NCBI GenBank assembly: GCA_033557465.1 | Contig: CM066041.1 | Location: 153,115,532 to 153,179,531 of the forward strand | Origin: Ichthyophis bannanicus | Taxonomy: Eukaryota; Chordata; Amphibia; Gymnophiona; Ichthyophiidae | Direction of reading: 5' to 3' | DNA length: 64,000 bases | Part shown: positions 55,480-64,000 of the stretch, piece by piece | How positions within the stretch are numbered: position 1 is the stretch's first letter | Layout: the number at the start of each line of letters is the position of its first letter | Program-made: the position numbers and the translations under genes | Notes under the pieces: model-generated | Told to the model about the DNA's origin: nothing | Database searches by the model: none | The model's input: the letters and a program-made list of their open reading frames with translations, nothing else

Positions 55480-55929
55480 ACTTAAAAGAGGTTAACTGCT
55501 TTTTTAAAGAACTGCAGAGGAACAGGTAGAGACTTTGGTAGGTCTTTCTCTTTTACTTCAACAGGTACCAAAGTTCCATCAACTAAACAATGGCTGGGAA
55601 AATTTGTATTGCTAAAGCTGTTCCCCCCCCCGTTACCGCTTCTGCCTCTGTCCAGACAGAGATCCCAATGTGCAGGATGCCTGCATGCTGAAGCTCTCAG
55701 GAAAAAAGTGGCAAAGCTAAGAAGCATTTGAGACAGTGAGAAGTACATTGATGAGATGCTTCTTGAAACATCCAAGCTCTCCAACAGAGGTGAAGATGGG
55801 ATGGAAAGTGAAGGAAGAAGGTTGGACATGAGTCACCAGAGCCTGCAGTATCAACAACTCCTCCAGCCCTTGAATTGAAGAACCAGTATGCAGCCCTGCA
55901 AGTGGAGGAGGTGGAAGCATCCAGGAAAG
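55480..55929 (+). pseudogene. CR1 ORF1, N-terminal part, before the DIRS
   Basis: The + strand in broken frames leads to PALELKNQYAALQVEEVEAS just before 55930. That is the coiled-coil-like leader found upstream of the esterase domain in CR1 ORF1. The reading continues at 61711 on the far side of the DIRS. An 8-9 base C run near 55625 is probably one of its frame breaks. Confidence 0.65.
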
Positions 55930-56120
55930 CGTAGTTACTCACCTGTAACAGGTGTTCTCCAGGAGCAGCAGGAATCAGTCCTCACATATGGGTGACGTCG
56001 GCGCCGACGGAGCCCTCGCGTAGCAATTTTCCCCAGCTTTCAAAGAAAGCCTTTGGGAATTGCAGCGCGCATGCGCGGTCGCCTTCCCGCCCAAGGGTGC
56101 CATCTTAGCCAGTCAGATGA
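55930..56120 (-). repeat. Left terminal repeat of the complete DIRS
   Basis: Begins CGTAGTTACTCACCTGTAAC and continues through CACATATGGGTGACGTCGGC, TTTCAAAGAAAGCC and CCGCCCAAGGGTGCC. The inner ~130 bp are inverted at 61549-61685. The outer ~50 bp differ from the right tip but match the internal complementary region. Confidence 0.85.
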
Positions 56121-56201
56121 CATAGCTAAAAAAGACAGCATAAAAATTTGCAAAAAAACTTAAGCAGATGATTGCAACTCCAAGGGGAGGAGGGAGGGTT
56201 G

Positions 56202-56306
56202 TGAGGACTGATTCCTGCTGCTCCTGGAGAACACCTGTTACAGGTGAGTAACTACGCTTTCTCCAGGACCAAGCAGGAAGTCAGTCCTCACATATGGGAC
56301 TCCCAA
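56202..56306 (-). repeat. Internal complementary region of the complete DIRS
   Basis: GAGGACTGATTCCTGCTG, CACCTGTTACAGGTGAGTAA, CTACG, then CTTTCTCCAGGACCAAGCAG and AGTCAGTCCTCACATATGGG. It equals the two element tips inverted and joined at about 56256, directly downstream of the recombinase stop codon. Confidence 0.88.
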
Positions 56307-56434
56307 GCTTAAGGCTACCGGAGACCCTAAGCACAAAAATGAGCTCCCTCTAGCTCAGCAGCACAGAAGGAAGGAATCTTAGCTGAATTATTACCCACCG
56401 GTAGCCCACATCCGGGATGGAGGGTAGGAGTTGC

Positions 56435-59308
56435 TCAAACCTCAAAGAGATTACGGAGGACTGCCTGTCCGAAAGCACTGTCCCTGCGGGACTCCCTCTC
56501 GAGACAGTAATGGACCGCAAAAGTCTGGCTCGAAGACCAAGTAGCGGCCCGGCAGATGTCTGCCAGCGGAACAGAGCGGAGGTAAGCCACTGACGTAGCC
56601 TTTGCCCGAACACAATGAGCCGTGACTCGACCATCCAAGGAGAGTCCGGCTGCCCCATAAGCCCAAGTGATACAGTCCGCAACCCAGATGGACAGAGTAC
56701 ACTTGGAGACCGGGAGTCCCAATTTATTGGGATCAAAAGACACAAAAAGCTGAGCAGCTTTACGGTGCTCCCGCGTACGGTCAAGGTAGAAGTTCAATGC
56801 CCTTCTACAGTCCAGGGTATGGAGGACCATTTCAGCTCGGCTGGAGTGTGGTCTGGGAAAGAAGGTCGGAAGTACCACCTCCTGATTGATGTGAAAAGGG
56901 GAGACCACTTTTGGAAGAAATTTTGGGTGAGTCCGTAGGACTACCCTATTTTTGTAGAACCGAGTGTAAGGGGGATCAGACACGAGGGCCTGCAATTCAC
57001 TTACGCGTCTAGCGGAAGTGAGGGCTATCAAGAACAATGTTTTCCAAGAAAGAAAACGGAGAGAACAGGTAGCCATAGGTTCAAAAGGCGGACAGGTGAT
57101 CCGCTGTAAAACCACATTCAGATCCCAGTCAGGCGCTGGCGGGCGCAGAGGTGGTTTAAGTAGAAGGAGACCTCGGAGAAACCTCGCTACGAGAGGGTCG
57201 CTGGAAAGAGGTCTGCCGTCCACCGGCACATGATGTGCTGAAAGAGCACTGAGGTGAACTTTGACGGAGTTGGACTTAAGTCCCAGATTAGAGAGGTATA
57301 GCAAGTACTGCAAGATCACTGACACCGAGCAGGAGAAGGGATCCTGAGACTGTCGGGTACACCAAACGGAAAAGCGACGCCATTTAAGGGCGTAGCATTT
57401 GCGGGTAGAAGGCCGCCGAGAAGCTAGGATGACCTCTTCCACCTCTGCCGGCAGGAGAAGGGGAGCAAGGACTACCCTCTCAGCAGCCAGGCCATTAGAT
57501 TGAGAGATCTGAGGTTGGGGTGTAGCAGAGACCCCTGATCCTGAGTGAGGAGATCCGGTTGAAACCCCAGAGGGAATGGATCCTCTACCGCTAATTGCAG
57601 CAGGAGTGGAAACCACGGCTGTCTGGGCCAGCGAGGGGCCACCAGGATCATGGAAGCTTTGTCTCGGAGAACCTTGAAAAGAGTTCGAGAGACTAGCGGG
57701 ATGGGAGGAAAAGCATACAGGAGGCTCTCCGACCATGAGAGTAGAAAAGCGTCTGCCGCAACTCGAAGGGGATGTGGCTGACGAGAGCAGAAGCGAGGAA
57801 GTTGCCGGTTGAGAGGACTGGCAAAGAGATCCATCGTGGGGAGGCCCCACTTTAGAAAGAGCTTCTGAACTACCAAGGGATCCAGGCGCCACTCGTGCGG
57901 CTGGAGGATCCTGCTGAATTTGTCCGCCAGGCAATTTTCTTGGCCTGGGAGATAAACTGCCTTGAGAAGAACGCCGTGACTGACGGCCCAAGAGCAGAGC
58001 TTCTGTGCTTCCCGACAGAGAAGGAAGGAGCCCGTGCCCCCCTGCTTGTTCACGTAGAACATGGCAACTTGATTGTCCGTCTGGACAAGAACGGACTGGT
58101 GAGAGGTCAGGTGGGAGAAAGCCTTGAGAGCCAGGCGGATCGCTCTGAGCTCCAGGAAGTTGATCTGCTGAGCAGACTCCCACGTGGTCCAGAGGCCCTG
58201 AGTACGTGCCCCTTGGCAATGTGCTCCCCAACCCAGGAGGGACGCATCTGTCGTCAGCACCTGGGCCGGCTGAGGTGACTGAAAAGGCATGCCGAGTACC
58301 AGGTTCGGCCGATGAAGCCACCACTGGAGAGACGAGGCCAGCGGCTCGGAGACGCGCACTAGGTCTGCTAGGCCGCCTGTGGCTTGTTGCCACTGCTTGC
58401 GAAGACACCATTGAGCAGGCCGCATATTCAGGCGGGCATTGGGGGTCACATGGACGGTGGAAGCCATATGGCCGAGCAGTCTCAGGAAGCGCCTGGCGGA
58501 GACCAGGGGCTGGCTGCGAAAACGGTCGGCTAGGTCCATGAGCCGTTGAGCCCTGTCGAGAGGCAGGAAAGCTCGTGCCTGAGGAGTGTGCAGTCTTGCG
58601 CCGATGAACTCGAGATCCTGTGAGGGGAGCAAAGTGGACTTTGCGAAGTTTATGACAAAGCCCAAGTACTGCAGAAGAGTCACCGTGCGGTGTGTGGCGT
58701 TGGTGACCTCCGGAGCGGACACTGCTCTGATGAGCCAGTCGTCGAGGTACGGAAAGACATAGAGGCCGTGAAGCCGGAGATGGGCCGCCACCACCGCGAG
58801 ACATTTTGTGAAGACTCGCGGTGCGGAGGACAGGCCAAAGGGCAGTACTCTGTACTGGTAATGATTTCCTGCCACCACAAACCTTAGGTATTGGCGGTGG
58901 CTTGGGTGGATGAGGATGTGCGTGTAGGCATCCTTTAGATCCAAGGAGCATAGCCAATCTCCCTGCTGGAGGTAGGGCAGAAGGATTCCAAGGGTAAGCA
59001 TTTTGAACTTTTCCCGCACGAGGAACCTGTTGAGGTTGCGCAAGTCCAGGATGGGTCTGAGGCCTCCTGTCCTTTTTGGTACTAGAAAATACCTGGAATA
59101 AAAGCCTTGACCTCTCAGGTGGTGGGGCACCGGTTCCACCGCCTGTTCCTGTAGAAGACCTGCTAACTCCTGAAGGAGTAAGTCCCTGTGCAGAGGGAGT
59201 CGTGGAGGTTCTCCCGGGAAATAGGAGGGAGGGACCTGGTGGAAGTGGAGAAGATAGCCTTCTCTTACGACTTGAAGCACCCAGGCATCTGAAGTGATGT
59301 TGGACCAC
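56435..59308 (-). CDS. DIRS tyrosine recombinase frame (957 codons)
   Basis: The C-terminal ~350 residues are a tyrosine recombinase, with Arg767/768 in TSARRVSELQAL, His898-x-x-Arg901 in TAHCVRAK, and the nucleophile Tyr934 in SSQTFAVHYCL. This enzyme class inserts DIRS circular DNA through a 3'-phosphotyrosyl intermediate. The frame also stays open through ~600 codons that overlap the RT-RNase H ORF in another phase. That N-terminal part is Ser/Pro/Arg-rich with no domain I know and may be partly overprinted or untranslated. The listed start is GTG, so translation probably begins further in. Frame phase equals that of gag, from which it is separated by one TGA at 59384-59386. Confidence 0.85.
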   Translation of the reverse strand: MVQHHFRCLGASSRKRRLSSPLPPGPSLLFPGRTSTTPSAQGLTPSGVSRSSTGTGGGTGAPPPERSRLLFQVFSSTKKDRRPQTHPGLAQPQQVPRAGKVQNAYPWNPSALPPAGRLAMLLGSKGCLHAHPHPPKPPPIPKVCGGRKSLPVQSTALWPVLRTASLHKMSRGGGGPSPASRPLCLSVPRRLAHQSSVRSGGHQRHTPHGDSSAVLGLCHKLRKVHFAPLTGSRVHRRKTAHSSGTSFPASRQGSTAHGPSRPFSQPAPGLRQALPETARPYGFHRPCDPQCPPEYAACSMVSSQAVATSHRRPSRPSARLRAAGLVSPVVASSAEPGTRHAFSVTSAGPGADDRCVPPGLGSTLPRGTYSGPLDHVGVCSADQLPGAQSDPPGSQGFLPPDLSPVRSCPDGQSSCHVLREQAGGHGLLPSLSGSTEALLLGRQSRRSSQGSLSPRPRKLPGGQIQQDPPAARVAPGSLGSSEALSKVGPPHDGSLCQSSQPATSSLLLSSATSPSSCGRRFSTLMVGEPPVCFSSHPASLSNSFQGSPRQSFHDPGGPSLAQTAVVSTPAAISGRGSIPSGVSTGSPHSGSGVSATPQPQISQSNGLAAERVVLAPLLLPAEVEEVILASRRPSTRKCYALKWRRFSVWCTRQSQDPFSCSVSVILQYLLYLSNLGLKSNSVKVHLSALSAHHVPVDGRPLSSDPLVARFLRGLLLLKPPLRPPAPDWDLNVVLQRITCPPFEPMATCSLRFLSWKTLFLIALTSARRVSELQALVSDPPYTRFYKNRVVLRTHPKFLPKVVSPFHINQEVVLPTFFPRPHSSRAEMVLHTLDCRRALNFYLDRTREHRKAAQLFVSFDPNKLGLPVSKCTLSIWVADCITWAYGAAGLSLDGRVTAHCVRAKATSVAYLRSVPLADICRAATWSSSQTFAVHYCLERESRRDSAFGQAVLRNLFEV

Positions 59309-59397
59309 CTGTGGGCGAAGTGAACCAGCCGGCCTCCGGTGCTGGGAGGAGCCAGCGGAGGGGGAGAGGCTATGCTGAAGGAGTCAAAAGCCCCCAC
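57472..59397 (-). CDS. DIRS reverse transcriptase-RNase H (641 codons)
   Basis: RT: SRYFLVPKRTGGLRPILDL (from 101), SLDLKDAYTHI with Asp153 and Asp156, LPFGLSSAPRVFTK (195-208), and catalytic YLDDWLI with Asp219 and Asp220. RNase H: LTTDASLLGWGAHC with Asp384, LELRAI with Glu416, QTDNQVAMFYVNKQGGT with Asp441, and LADKFSR with Asp492. All catalytic residues are present. It would copy element RNA to DNA in the cell. The ORF overlaps the last codons of gag in the +1 phase and the first codon is GTG, so expression probably needs frameshifting from gag or internal initiation. It overlaps the recombinase frame for most of its length. Confidence 0.92.
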   Translation of the reverse strand: MGAFDSFSIASPPPLAPPSTGGRLVHFAHRWSNITSDAWVLQVVREGYLLHFHQVPPSYFPGEPPRLPLHRDLLLQELAGLLQEQAVEPVPHHLRGQGFYSRYFLVPKRTGGLRPILDLRNLNRFLVREKFKMLTLGILLPYLQQGDWLCSLDLKDAYTHILIHPSHRQYLRFVVAGNHYQYRVLPFGLSSAPRVFTKCLAVVAAHLRLHGLYVFPYLDDWLIRAVSAPEVTNATHRTVTLLQYLGFVINFAKSTLLPSQDLEFIGARLHTPQARAFLPLDRAQRLMDLADRFRSQPLVSARRFLRLLGHMASTVHVTPNARLNMRPAQWCLRKQWQQATGGLADLVRVSEPLASSLQWWLHRPNLVLGMPFQSPQPAQVLTTDASLLGWGAHCQGARTQGLWTTWESAQQINFLELRAIRLALKAFSHLTSHQSVLVQTDNQVAMFYVNKQGGTGSFLLCREAQKLCSWAVSHGVLLKAVYLPGQENCLADKFSRILQPHEWRLDPLVVQKLFLKWGLPTMDLFASPLNRQLPRFCSRQPHPLRVAADAFLLSWSESLLYAFPPIPLVSRTLFKVLRDKASMILVAPRWPRQPWFPLLLQLAVEDPFPLGFQPDLLTQDQGSLLHPNLRSLNLMAWLLRG

Positions 59398-61306
59398 CCT
59401 GCTGAGCAGGGGCTGGTGGTGCAGGCTTGGGGGCTTGCTGCCTACGGGACCCGTTACCCCGTCCCTTGGCCTGCTGGCCCTGTTGGGGAGCTGCGGGGGC
59501 CTGATATTGGGGGTAGTGTTTATAGGCAGCTGCCTTTCTCGGGTAAAAGGACTTCTTTCCCGAGCCCTTCTTTTTCTGGGAAGGGGCGGAGGTCTTCCTA
59601 GAAAGCCTAGTCCTGGTGAGAGTCTCTGTCTCTAGTTGTGCAGCCTTCTCGTCCATAGGTTTGCCAAAGAGGTTTTCACCTCGGCAGGGGACATCGACCA
59701 ACTTGTCCTGCACCCAGGGCTCAAGGTCAGACGACTGAAGCCAAGCCTGTCGGCGGGCACCGATGCCGGCTGCGGCCACTCGAGCCGATGCTTCAAAGCC
59801 ATCATAGGCTGCTCGGGATATGAATTTTGAGCATTCCCGAATGCCAGTGGACAAGGCTAGGAACCTCCGCAAAGGTTCCTCGGACAACCCAGCGGAGAAT
59901 CCGGCTAGCTCCTTAGCCAGGTCTCGGAGATACATGCCCATGTATAGCTGGTAGGTCTGGACACGACACGCAAGCATAGAGCCCTGGAAACACTTCTTAC
60001 CAAGGCCATCCAGGTTACGGGCCTCCCTGCCAGGAGGCACCGAGGAGTGCATCTTCTGGCTCTTAAGACGATGCATGGCCGATTCCACTACCATGGAATG
60101 GTGTGGTAGCTGTGCTTTTTGGAAGCCAGGGCTCTTGCGGACTCGATAGATAGAATCGACCCGCTTGCTCAGGACCGGCGAGGAGGCCGGACTCTCCCAC
60201 ATGCGGAAGAGTAGTCGTTCCAGCATGGGAGGAACCGGTACAGTAAAGTGTTCCCTGGCGGGAGAGTCATACTGGAGGGCGTCGAGCTCTTCGGCTCGAG
60301 GCTCCTCCTCGGGATCCGCAGGGAAGGCCAAAGCCTTGGCCATATCCCTGACGAAGTCCGAGAACCGGGCATCCTCCGGAGGGGACTGCTTCCGAGGTTC
60401 GGACTCAGGCGAGTCCGAGGGGACACACCGAGTCCGAAAAGAATCAGGTGACTCTTCCTCTTCAGACTCCCAGACCGACTCCGAGGAGGAATCGGTGGGG
60501 TCGGCCCGGGCAGGCAGCGGCGCCGGCAGCCCAGACGCCGAGGGGGTCGGCGTCGACGACCTCGGTCCCGAACGGGAGGCCGAGGGTGACCTCGACCGAG
60601 GATCGACTCGAGTTCGCATGGACTCGAGGATCGGCTCGGTCTCCGGGGTCGACTTAGACATCGACGTCCCGGCGGTCGGGGCAGCGGCGCCAGCGAGGCT
60701 AGCGAGCAGTGCCCGCTGCTGGTCCATGAAGGCAGACAGTCTGCTCTCCAAGGCCGTCAACCTGAGTCCGACCTCAGGTGACCCAGCAGCCCCTGACTCG
60801 GGCCCCGACGGCGTCGGGCCCGACGTCGGCGGTCTCGGAGGCGAGTCCAGGAGGACCACAGGACTTACCCGAGCAGGCAGCTCCGACTCCATGCGAGGTC
60901 GCTTCGAGAGGTGCTCCTTCTCCAAGGACCCGGGACGGCTATCGGGGCTATGCGACCTGGCCCTCGCGGAGCCAGGAGCGTCCACCGATGCCGCCCTCGT
61001 GGGTTTCACCTTCCGTCGATGGTCCCCGGAGGGAGAACCCCTGTCGGAGGAACTCCGGCGACGGTCAGAGCTGGAACCTCTGGACGCCGAGGCCTCCGAC
61101 GAGGTCCGGGTACGGCTGGGGTCAGCGAAGATCCTATGCCGCTGATGCCGCAGACTTCTCAACGCTTTGGAGGACATTTTGCCACAGGCCCCACAGATCA
61201 TTTCTTCATGATCCGGGCCCAGGCAGCGGAGGCAATTATCGTGTGTGTCAGTTAGTGACATATTTCGGTCACACTGACCACACCGCTTGAAACCACTGGC
61301 AGCCAT
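59384..61306 (-). CDS. DIRS gag-like protein (640 codons)
   Basis: The N-terminal zinc-binding cluster is C9-x2-C12, C25-x2-C28, H33, C38-x2-C41 (RCGQCDRNMSL, NCLRCLGPDHEEMICGAC). A Ser/Arg/Pro-rich low-complexity region of about 250 residues follows. Then comes a conserved part shared with the decayed copy: MLERLLFRMWESPASSPVLS, SIYRVRKSPGFQKAQLPH and GIGARRQAWLQSSDLEPW. The tail is basic and Gln/Gly-rich. It is probably the nucleocapsid-like RNA-binding protein of the element. It ends GGGF and TGA in the context TTT TGA C. An ATG starts it near the right terminus. The frame has no breaks. Confidence 0.9.
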   Translation of the reverse strand: MAASGFKRCGQCDRNMSLTDTHDNCLRCLGPDHEEMICGACGKMSSKALRSLRHQRHRIFADPSRTRTSSEASASRGSSSDRRRSSSDRGSPSGDHRRKVKPTRAASVDAPGSARARSHSPDSRPGSLEKEHLSKRPRMESELPARVSPVVLLDSPPRPPTSGPTPSGPESGAAGSPEVGLRLTALESRLSAFMDQQRALLASLAGAAAPTAGTSMSKSTPETEPILESMRTRVDPRSRSPSASRSGPRSSTPTPSASGLPAPLPARADPTDSSSESVWESEEEESPDSFRTRCVPSDSPESEPRKQSPPEDARFSDFVRDMAKALAFPADPEEEPRAEELDALQYDSPAREHFTVPVPPMLERLLFRMWESPASSPVLSKRVDSIYRVRKSPGFQKAQLPHHSMVVESAMHRLKSQKMHSSVPPGREARNLDGLGKKCFQGSMLACRVQTYQLYMGMYLRDLAKELAGFSAGLSEEPLRRFLALSTGIRECSKFISRAAYDGFEASARVAAAGIGARRQAWLQSSDLEPWVQDKLVDVPCRGENLFGKPMDEKAAQLETETLTRTRLSRKTSAPSQKKKGSGKKSFYPRKAAAYKHYPQYQAPAAPQQGQQAKGRGNGSRRQQAPKPAPPAPAQQGGGF

Positions 61307-61548
61307 CGGGGGAAAAAGGGCCCTTGCGAGGTCAAAAGACCGGGCTGCCAGTGAAAAAACCGAAAACGAAACTGACTAAATCAGAAAAAACCGAAAAAGA
61401 AGAAGAGGACTCGTGACCGGCGTCGCGAGTCCGGGCGGGAAGAAAAACGGCGTCGAACCGAAGGAAAAAAGAGAATATTACGAATAAAATCAACTTTTTC
61501 GCGGGGAGAAGACGGGTACGTCTGTAGGGCTCCGCGGAAAAAAGAAGA

Positions 61549-61710
61549 CTGGCTAAGATGGCACCCTTGGGCGGGAAGGCGACCGCGCCTGCGCGCTGCA
61601 ATTCCCAAAGGCTTTCTTTGAAAGCTGGGGAAAATTGCTCCGCGAGGGCTCCGTCGGCGCCGACGTCACCCATATGTGAGGACTGACTTCCTGCTTGGTC
61701 CTGGAGAAAG
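61549..61710 (-). repeat. Right terminal repeat of the complete DIRS
   Basis: Starts GACTGGCTAAGATGGCACCC, runs through GGCTTTCTTTGAAAGCTGGG and GTCGGCGCCGACGTCACCC, and ends GGTCCTGGAGAAAG. It lies immediately upstream of gag on the coding strand and should include the promoter. It contains GATGGC and GGCGGG words and no obvious TATA box. Confidence 0.85.
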
Positions 61711-62260
61711 GGAAGAACCAGAGCTCGAGTACCCCAAAGTTGCAGAATCAGTCACCACAAGGAAGTGAAGGGTAGTGGTGGTTGGTGACTCTAAGGGGTA
61801 CTGAGGCATCCATCTGCCAACCAGATTTGATGTCCAGAGAGATGTGCTGTCTGCCAGGTGCCAAAATCTGAGATGTTACAGAAAGTTTGCAGAGACTCAT
61901 GAAGCCTACTTACTATTATCCGATGCTGCTCATCCATGTTGGTACAAATGTTACTATTAAGTATCCCTCTGAACGTATCAAAAGTGACTTCATGGCTCTG
62001 GGACAGAGGTTGAAGCAGATAGGTGCACAGGTGGTGTTCTCTTCAATTTTCCCTGTTGAGGGTAAAGGCTGAAGCAGAGAAGCTTGCATCCTGGAGATGA
62101 ATGCATGGCTGCACGGATATTGTCATTGACAGCGTTTTGGTTTCCTGGACCATGCAATGCTTTTCCAAGAGCTGCAGAGCAGAGATGGTGTCCATCTGTC
62201 CAAGAAGGATCAAAGTGTATTCAACAGCATACTAACCTACTGAAGAGGGCTTTAAACTAG
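61711..62260 (+). pseudogene. CR1 ORF1 esterase-like domain, after the DIRS
   Basis: The + strand encodes, in slightly broken frames, RVVVVGDS (GDS block of SGNH esterases), a CLPGA-type block, YYYPMLLIHVGTNVT, IGAQVVFSSIFPVEGKG and DGVHLSKK (the D-x-x-H block). This is the esterase domain typical of CR1 ORF1. The ORF is split upstream by the DIRS (55930-61710) and has stops near 61870 and 62070, so it is inactive. Confidence 0.8.
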
Positions 62261-62265
62261 ATTCA

Positions 62266-64000
62266 TTGGGGATGGGTGAAGAGAGCCACCAGGTAAGTGA
62301 AACATTAAATACCTCTGTAGACATGGGTAATAGGGGAAACATCTGGAAAGTGGTGTGCATAAATGCCCATAGCATGGGAAATCAGATCCCAAATATTGAA
62401 GCTTTAATGGAACAGGCTGACTTGGATTTAGTGGCAGTTACGGAGACATGGCTCACAGAAACCCGTGACTGGGATGTAATTATATCGGGCTATACTTTAT
62501 TCAGGTAGGACAGGGTAGGTAGAAGGGGAGATGGAGTGGCACTATATGTAAAAAATAATATTAAATCTATAGAATTGCAAGGCTTAAAAGGAAGAAAGGA
62601 GACACTATGGGTTAAACTAGAAAGAGGGAAAGAGAAATCGATTTGCATCAGAGTTATATACAGATCCCCCCTCACAGGAAGTAGATGTGGATAAAGATTT
62701 ATTTGAAGACATATGCAGTATTTCCATGAAAGGAGAAGTGCTATTGATAGGTAATTTCAATATGCCGGATGTGGATTGGCACATCCCTGCTTTGGTGTCA
62801 TCTAGAAGTAAGGAGATCCTGGATTCTCTACAGGGAGAATTATTCCAGCAACTGGTAACAGAAACCACATGTGATGGGGCCATACTGGACTTAGTGCTTA
62901 CTAATGGGTAAAGTGTTTCTGATGTTACAGTGGGAGATCTTGCATCCAGTGATCACCAGATGGTATGGTTCAGTATTAGGACTAGGGCTGATAAAATCTA
63001 TTTAAAAGCGAGGGTCTTAGACTTTAAGAAAACTAACTTTGCCAAGATGAGACAATACCTCAAAGAGTCGTTAGGATGGGAACAGCTGGGTGATGTAGAA
63101 AAACAGTGGACAAAACTGAAAGGGGATATTTTAAGGGCAACAAACCTTTTTGTAGAAAGGTAAATAAATGTAAAAAGGAAAAGGAGGCTGCTATGGTTCT
63201 CCAAAGAAGTAGCTAAAAAGGTGAAGAAAAAGGAGACCTTCATGAAATACAAGAGATCACAGGGAGAACAAGACAGGCATCTATATTTGGAAAAACTTAG
63301 AGAAGCTAGCAAAGTAGTCAGGAAAGCAAAGGTACAAAAAGAATAAATAGCCAATGCAATAAAATGCAGGGATAAGACATTTTTCAGATATATCAGTGAG
63401 AGGAGGAAGGGCAAAAGTGTATTGTCAGACTCAAGGGTGCAGGGGAGGAATATGCAGAAACTGATGAGGATAAAGCAGAATTGCTTAACAAATATTTCTG
63501 TTTTGTATTCATAGATGAAGAACAAGGAGCAGGACCTCAAAAAACACCCACGAATAGAAGTGATGGGGATCTCAAACAATTTTCAGAAGACTGTGTTCAT
63601 GAGGAACTAGCTAAACTAAAAGTAGACAAAGCCATGGGTCTGGATGGGATACATCCAAGAATACTGGGGGATGTTCTAACAGCTCCATAGTCTGACATTT
63701 TCAGTACCTCTTTGGAGTTGGGAGTGGTACTAAAGGTCTGGAGAAAGGCACATGTGGTCCCTTTACACAATAGAGGACATAATGACATTGAGAACTACAG
63801 GCCAGTTAGTCTAACCTCTGTGGTTAGTAAATTATTGGAAAGGGAACTAAAAGAGAGAATAGTGAGATTTCTGGAGTCCAATAGATTGCAGGATCCGAGG
63901 CAGCATTGTTTCACCAGAGGCAGGTCTTGTCCAACAAATCTGATTGATTTCTTTGACTGGGTGGCCAGGGAGTTGGACTAAAGGAGAGCCCTAGATATGG
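62266..64000 (+). pseudogene. CR1 ORF2, endonuclease and RT start, runs off window
   Basis: VVCINAHSMGNQIPNIEAL, DLDLVAVTETWLTET and GDGVALYVKNN mark the apurinic-like endonuclease N-terminus, VLLIGNFNMPDVDWH and TTCDGAILDLVLTNG its middle, and LASSDHQMVWFSI its end at about 62970. The lysine-rich linker follows. RT begins with VDKAMGLDGIHPRI and RPVSLTSVVSKLLERELKER, then QHCFTRGRSCPTNLIDFFD. Stops (for example at 62506 and 62909) and a frameshift break it. The palm lies beyond the window. Spacing from ORF1 is normal, so this was a long CR1 copy before decay and DIRS insertion. Confidence 0.85.

Larger units (their letters stand above)
55930..61710 (-). mobile_element. DIRS retrotransposon, family A, complete with open ORFs
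   Basis: A ~5.78-kb element with inverted termini (55930-56120 and 61549-61710), an internal complementary region at 56202-56306, and three long ORFs on the - strand, none with an internal stop. Flanking CR1 ORF1 sequence runs straight from one side to the other without a clear duplication; AAAG is present at both ends and in the internal junction. Replication is expected via an RNA intermediate and a circular DNA inserted by the tyrosine recombinase. Intact frames and a degraded relative at 35.9-40.9 kb indicate a recently inserted copy. Confidence 0.92.

Noticed and set aside
60165..61145. 326-codon + strand frame opposite DIRS gag
   Set aside because: Antisense shadow of a Ser/Arg-rich gag region with strong codon bias. 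The gag frame has the zinc-binding cluster and matching relatives.

Overview
This is a repeat-dominated eukaryotic nuclear window, almost certainly from a vertebrate with a large genome. The combination of several DIRS tyrosine-recombinase retrotransposon families, CR1, L2 and L1-like LINEs, tRNA-headed SINEs and hAT-type elements, plus one DUSP18-like phosphatase gene, suggests an amphibian, plausibly a caecilian. That placement is inferred from family composition only. There is no bacterial, phage or organellar DNA and no CRISPR array.

Layout: 0.5-4.9 kb is a long inverted-repeat structure around an L2 LINE. 5.1-6.7 kb is a hAT-type non-autonomous element carrying a pyrimidine-rich minisatellite. 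6.9-7.0 kb (- strand) holds a hammerhead-ribozyme-like motif. 7.6-9.3 kb is a decayed CR1 with a SINE inside it. 9.5-14.7 kb holds two inverted copies of a minisatellite-bearing repeat, one split by an L2. 15.1-17.3 kb is a second long hAT-type element. 17.6-20.3 kb has MITEs, CR1 scraps and a promoter-like patch. 20.3-22.9 kb is a broken + strand DIRS. 23.6-28.0 kb is a long L2 with GC-rich 160-bp tandem monomers at its 5' end. 28.5-34.8 kb is L1-like and CR1 sequence with a probable solo LTR. 35.9-40.9 kb is a decayed DIRS. 41.5-42.1 kb is the only host gene recognised, a single-exon DUSP18-like phosphatase. 43.2-45.4 kb is CR1 and L2 with a hAT MITE and a 445-bp near-perfect palindrome. 45.5-51.5 kb is a structurally complete DIRS damaged only by a few stop codons. 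51.7-55.4 kb is L2, CR1 and L1-like debris. 55.5-64 kb is a CR1 (+) whose ORF1 is split by a complete DIRS (55.93-61.71 kb) with all three reading frames open.

The DIRS copies show the diagnostic structure: inverted termini with non-identical outer tips and an internal complementary region equal to the two tips joined. Gag, RT-RNase H and tyrosine recombinase overlap on one strand. The elements are nested, so relative insertion order can be read directly: for example L2, then a + strand repeat, then DIRS at 44.7-52.5 kb.

ORF starts given for repeats are often GTG or TTG and should be read as open-frame limits, not translation starts. Family names rest on recognised protein motifs and terminal sequences, not on database searches.
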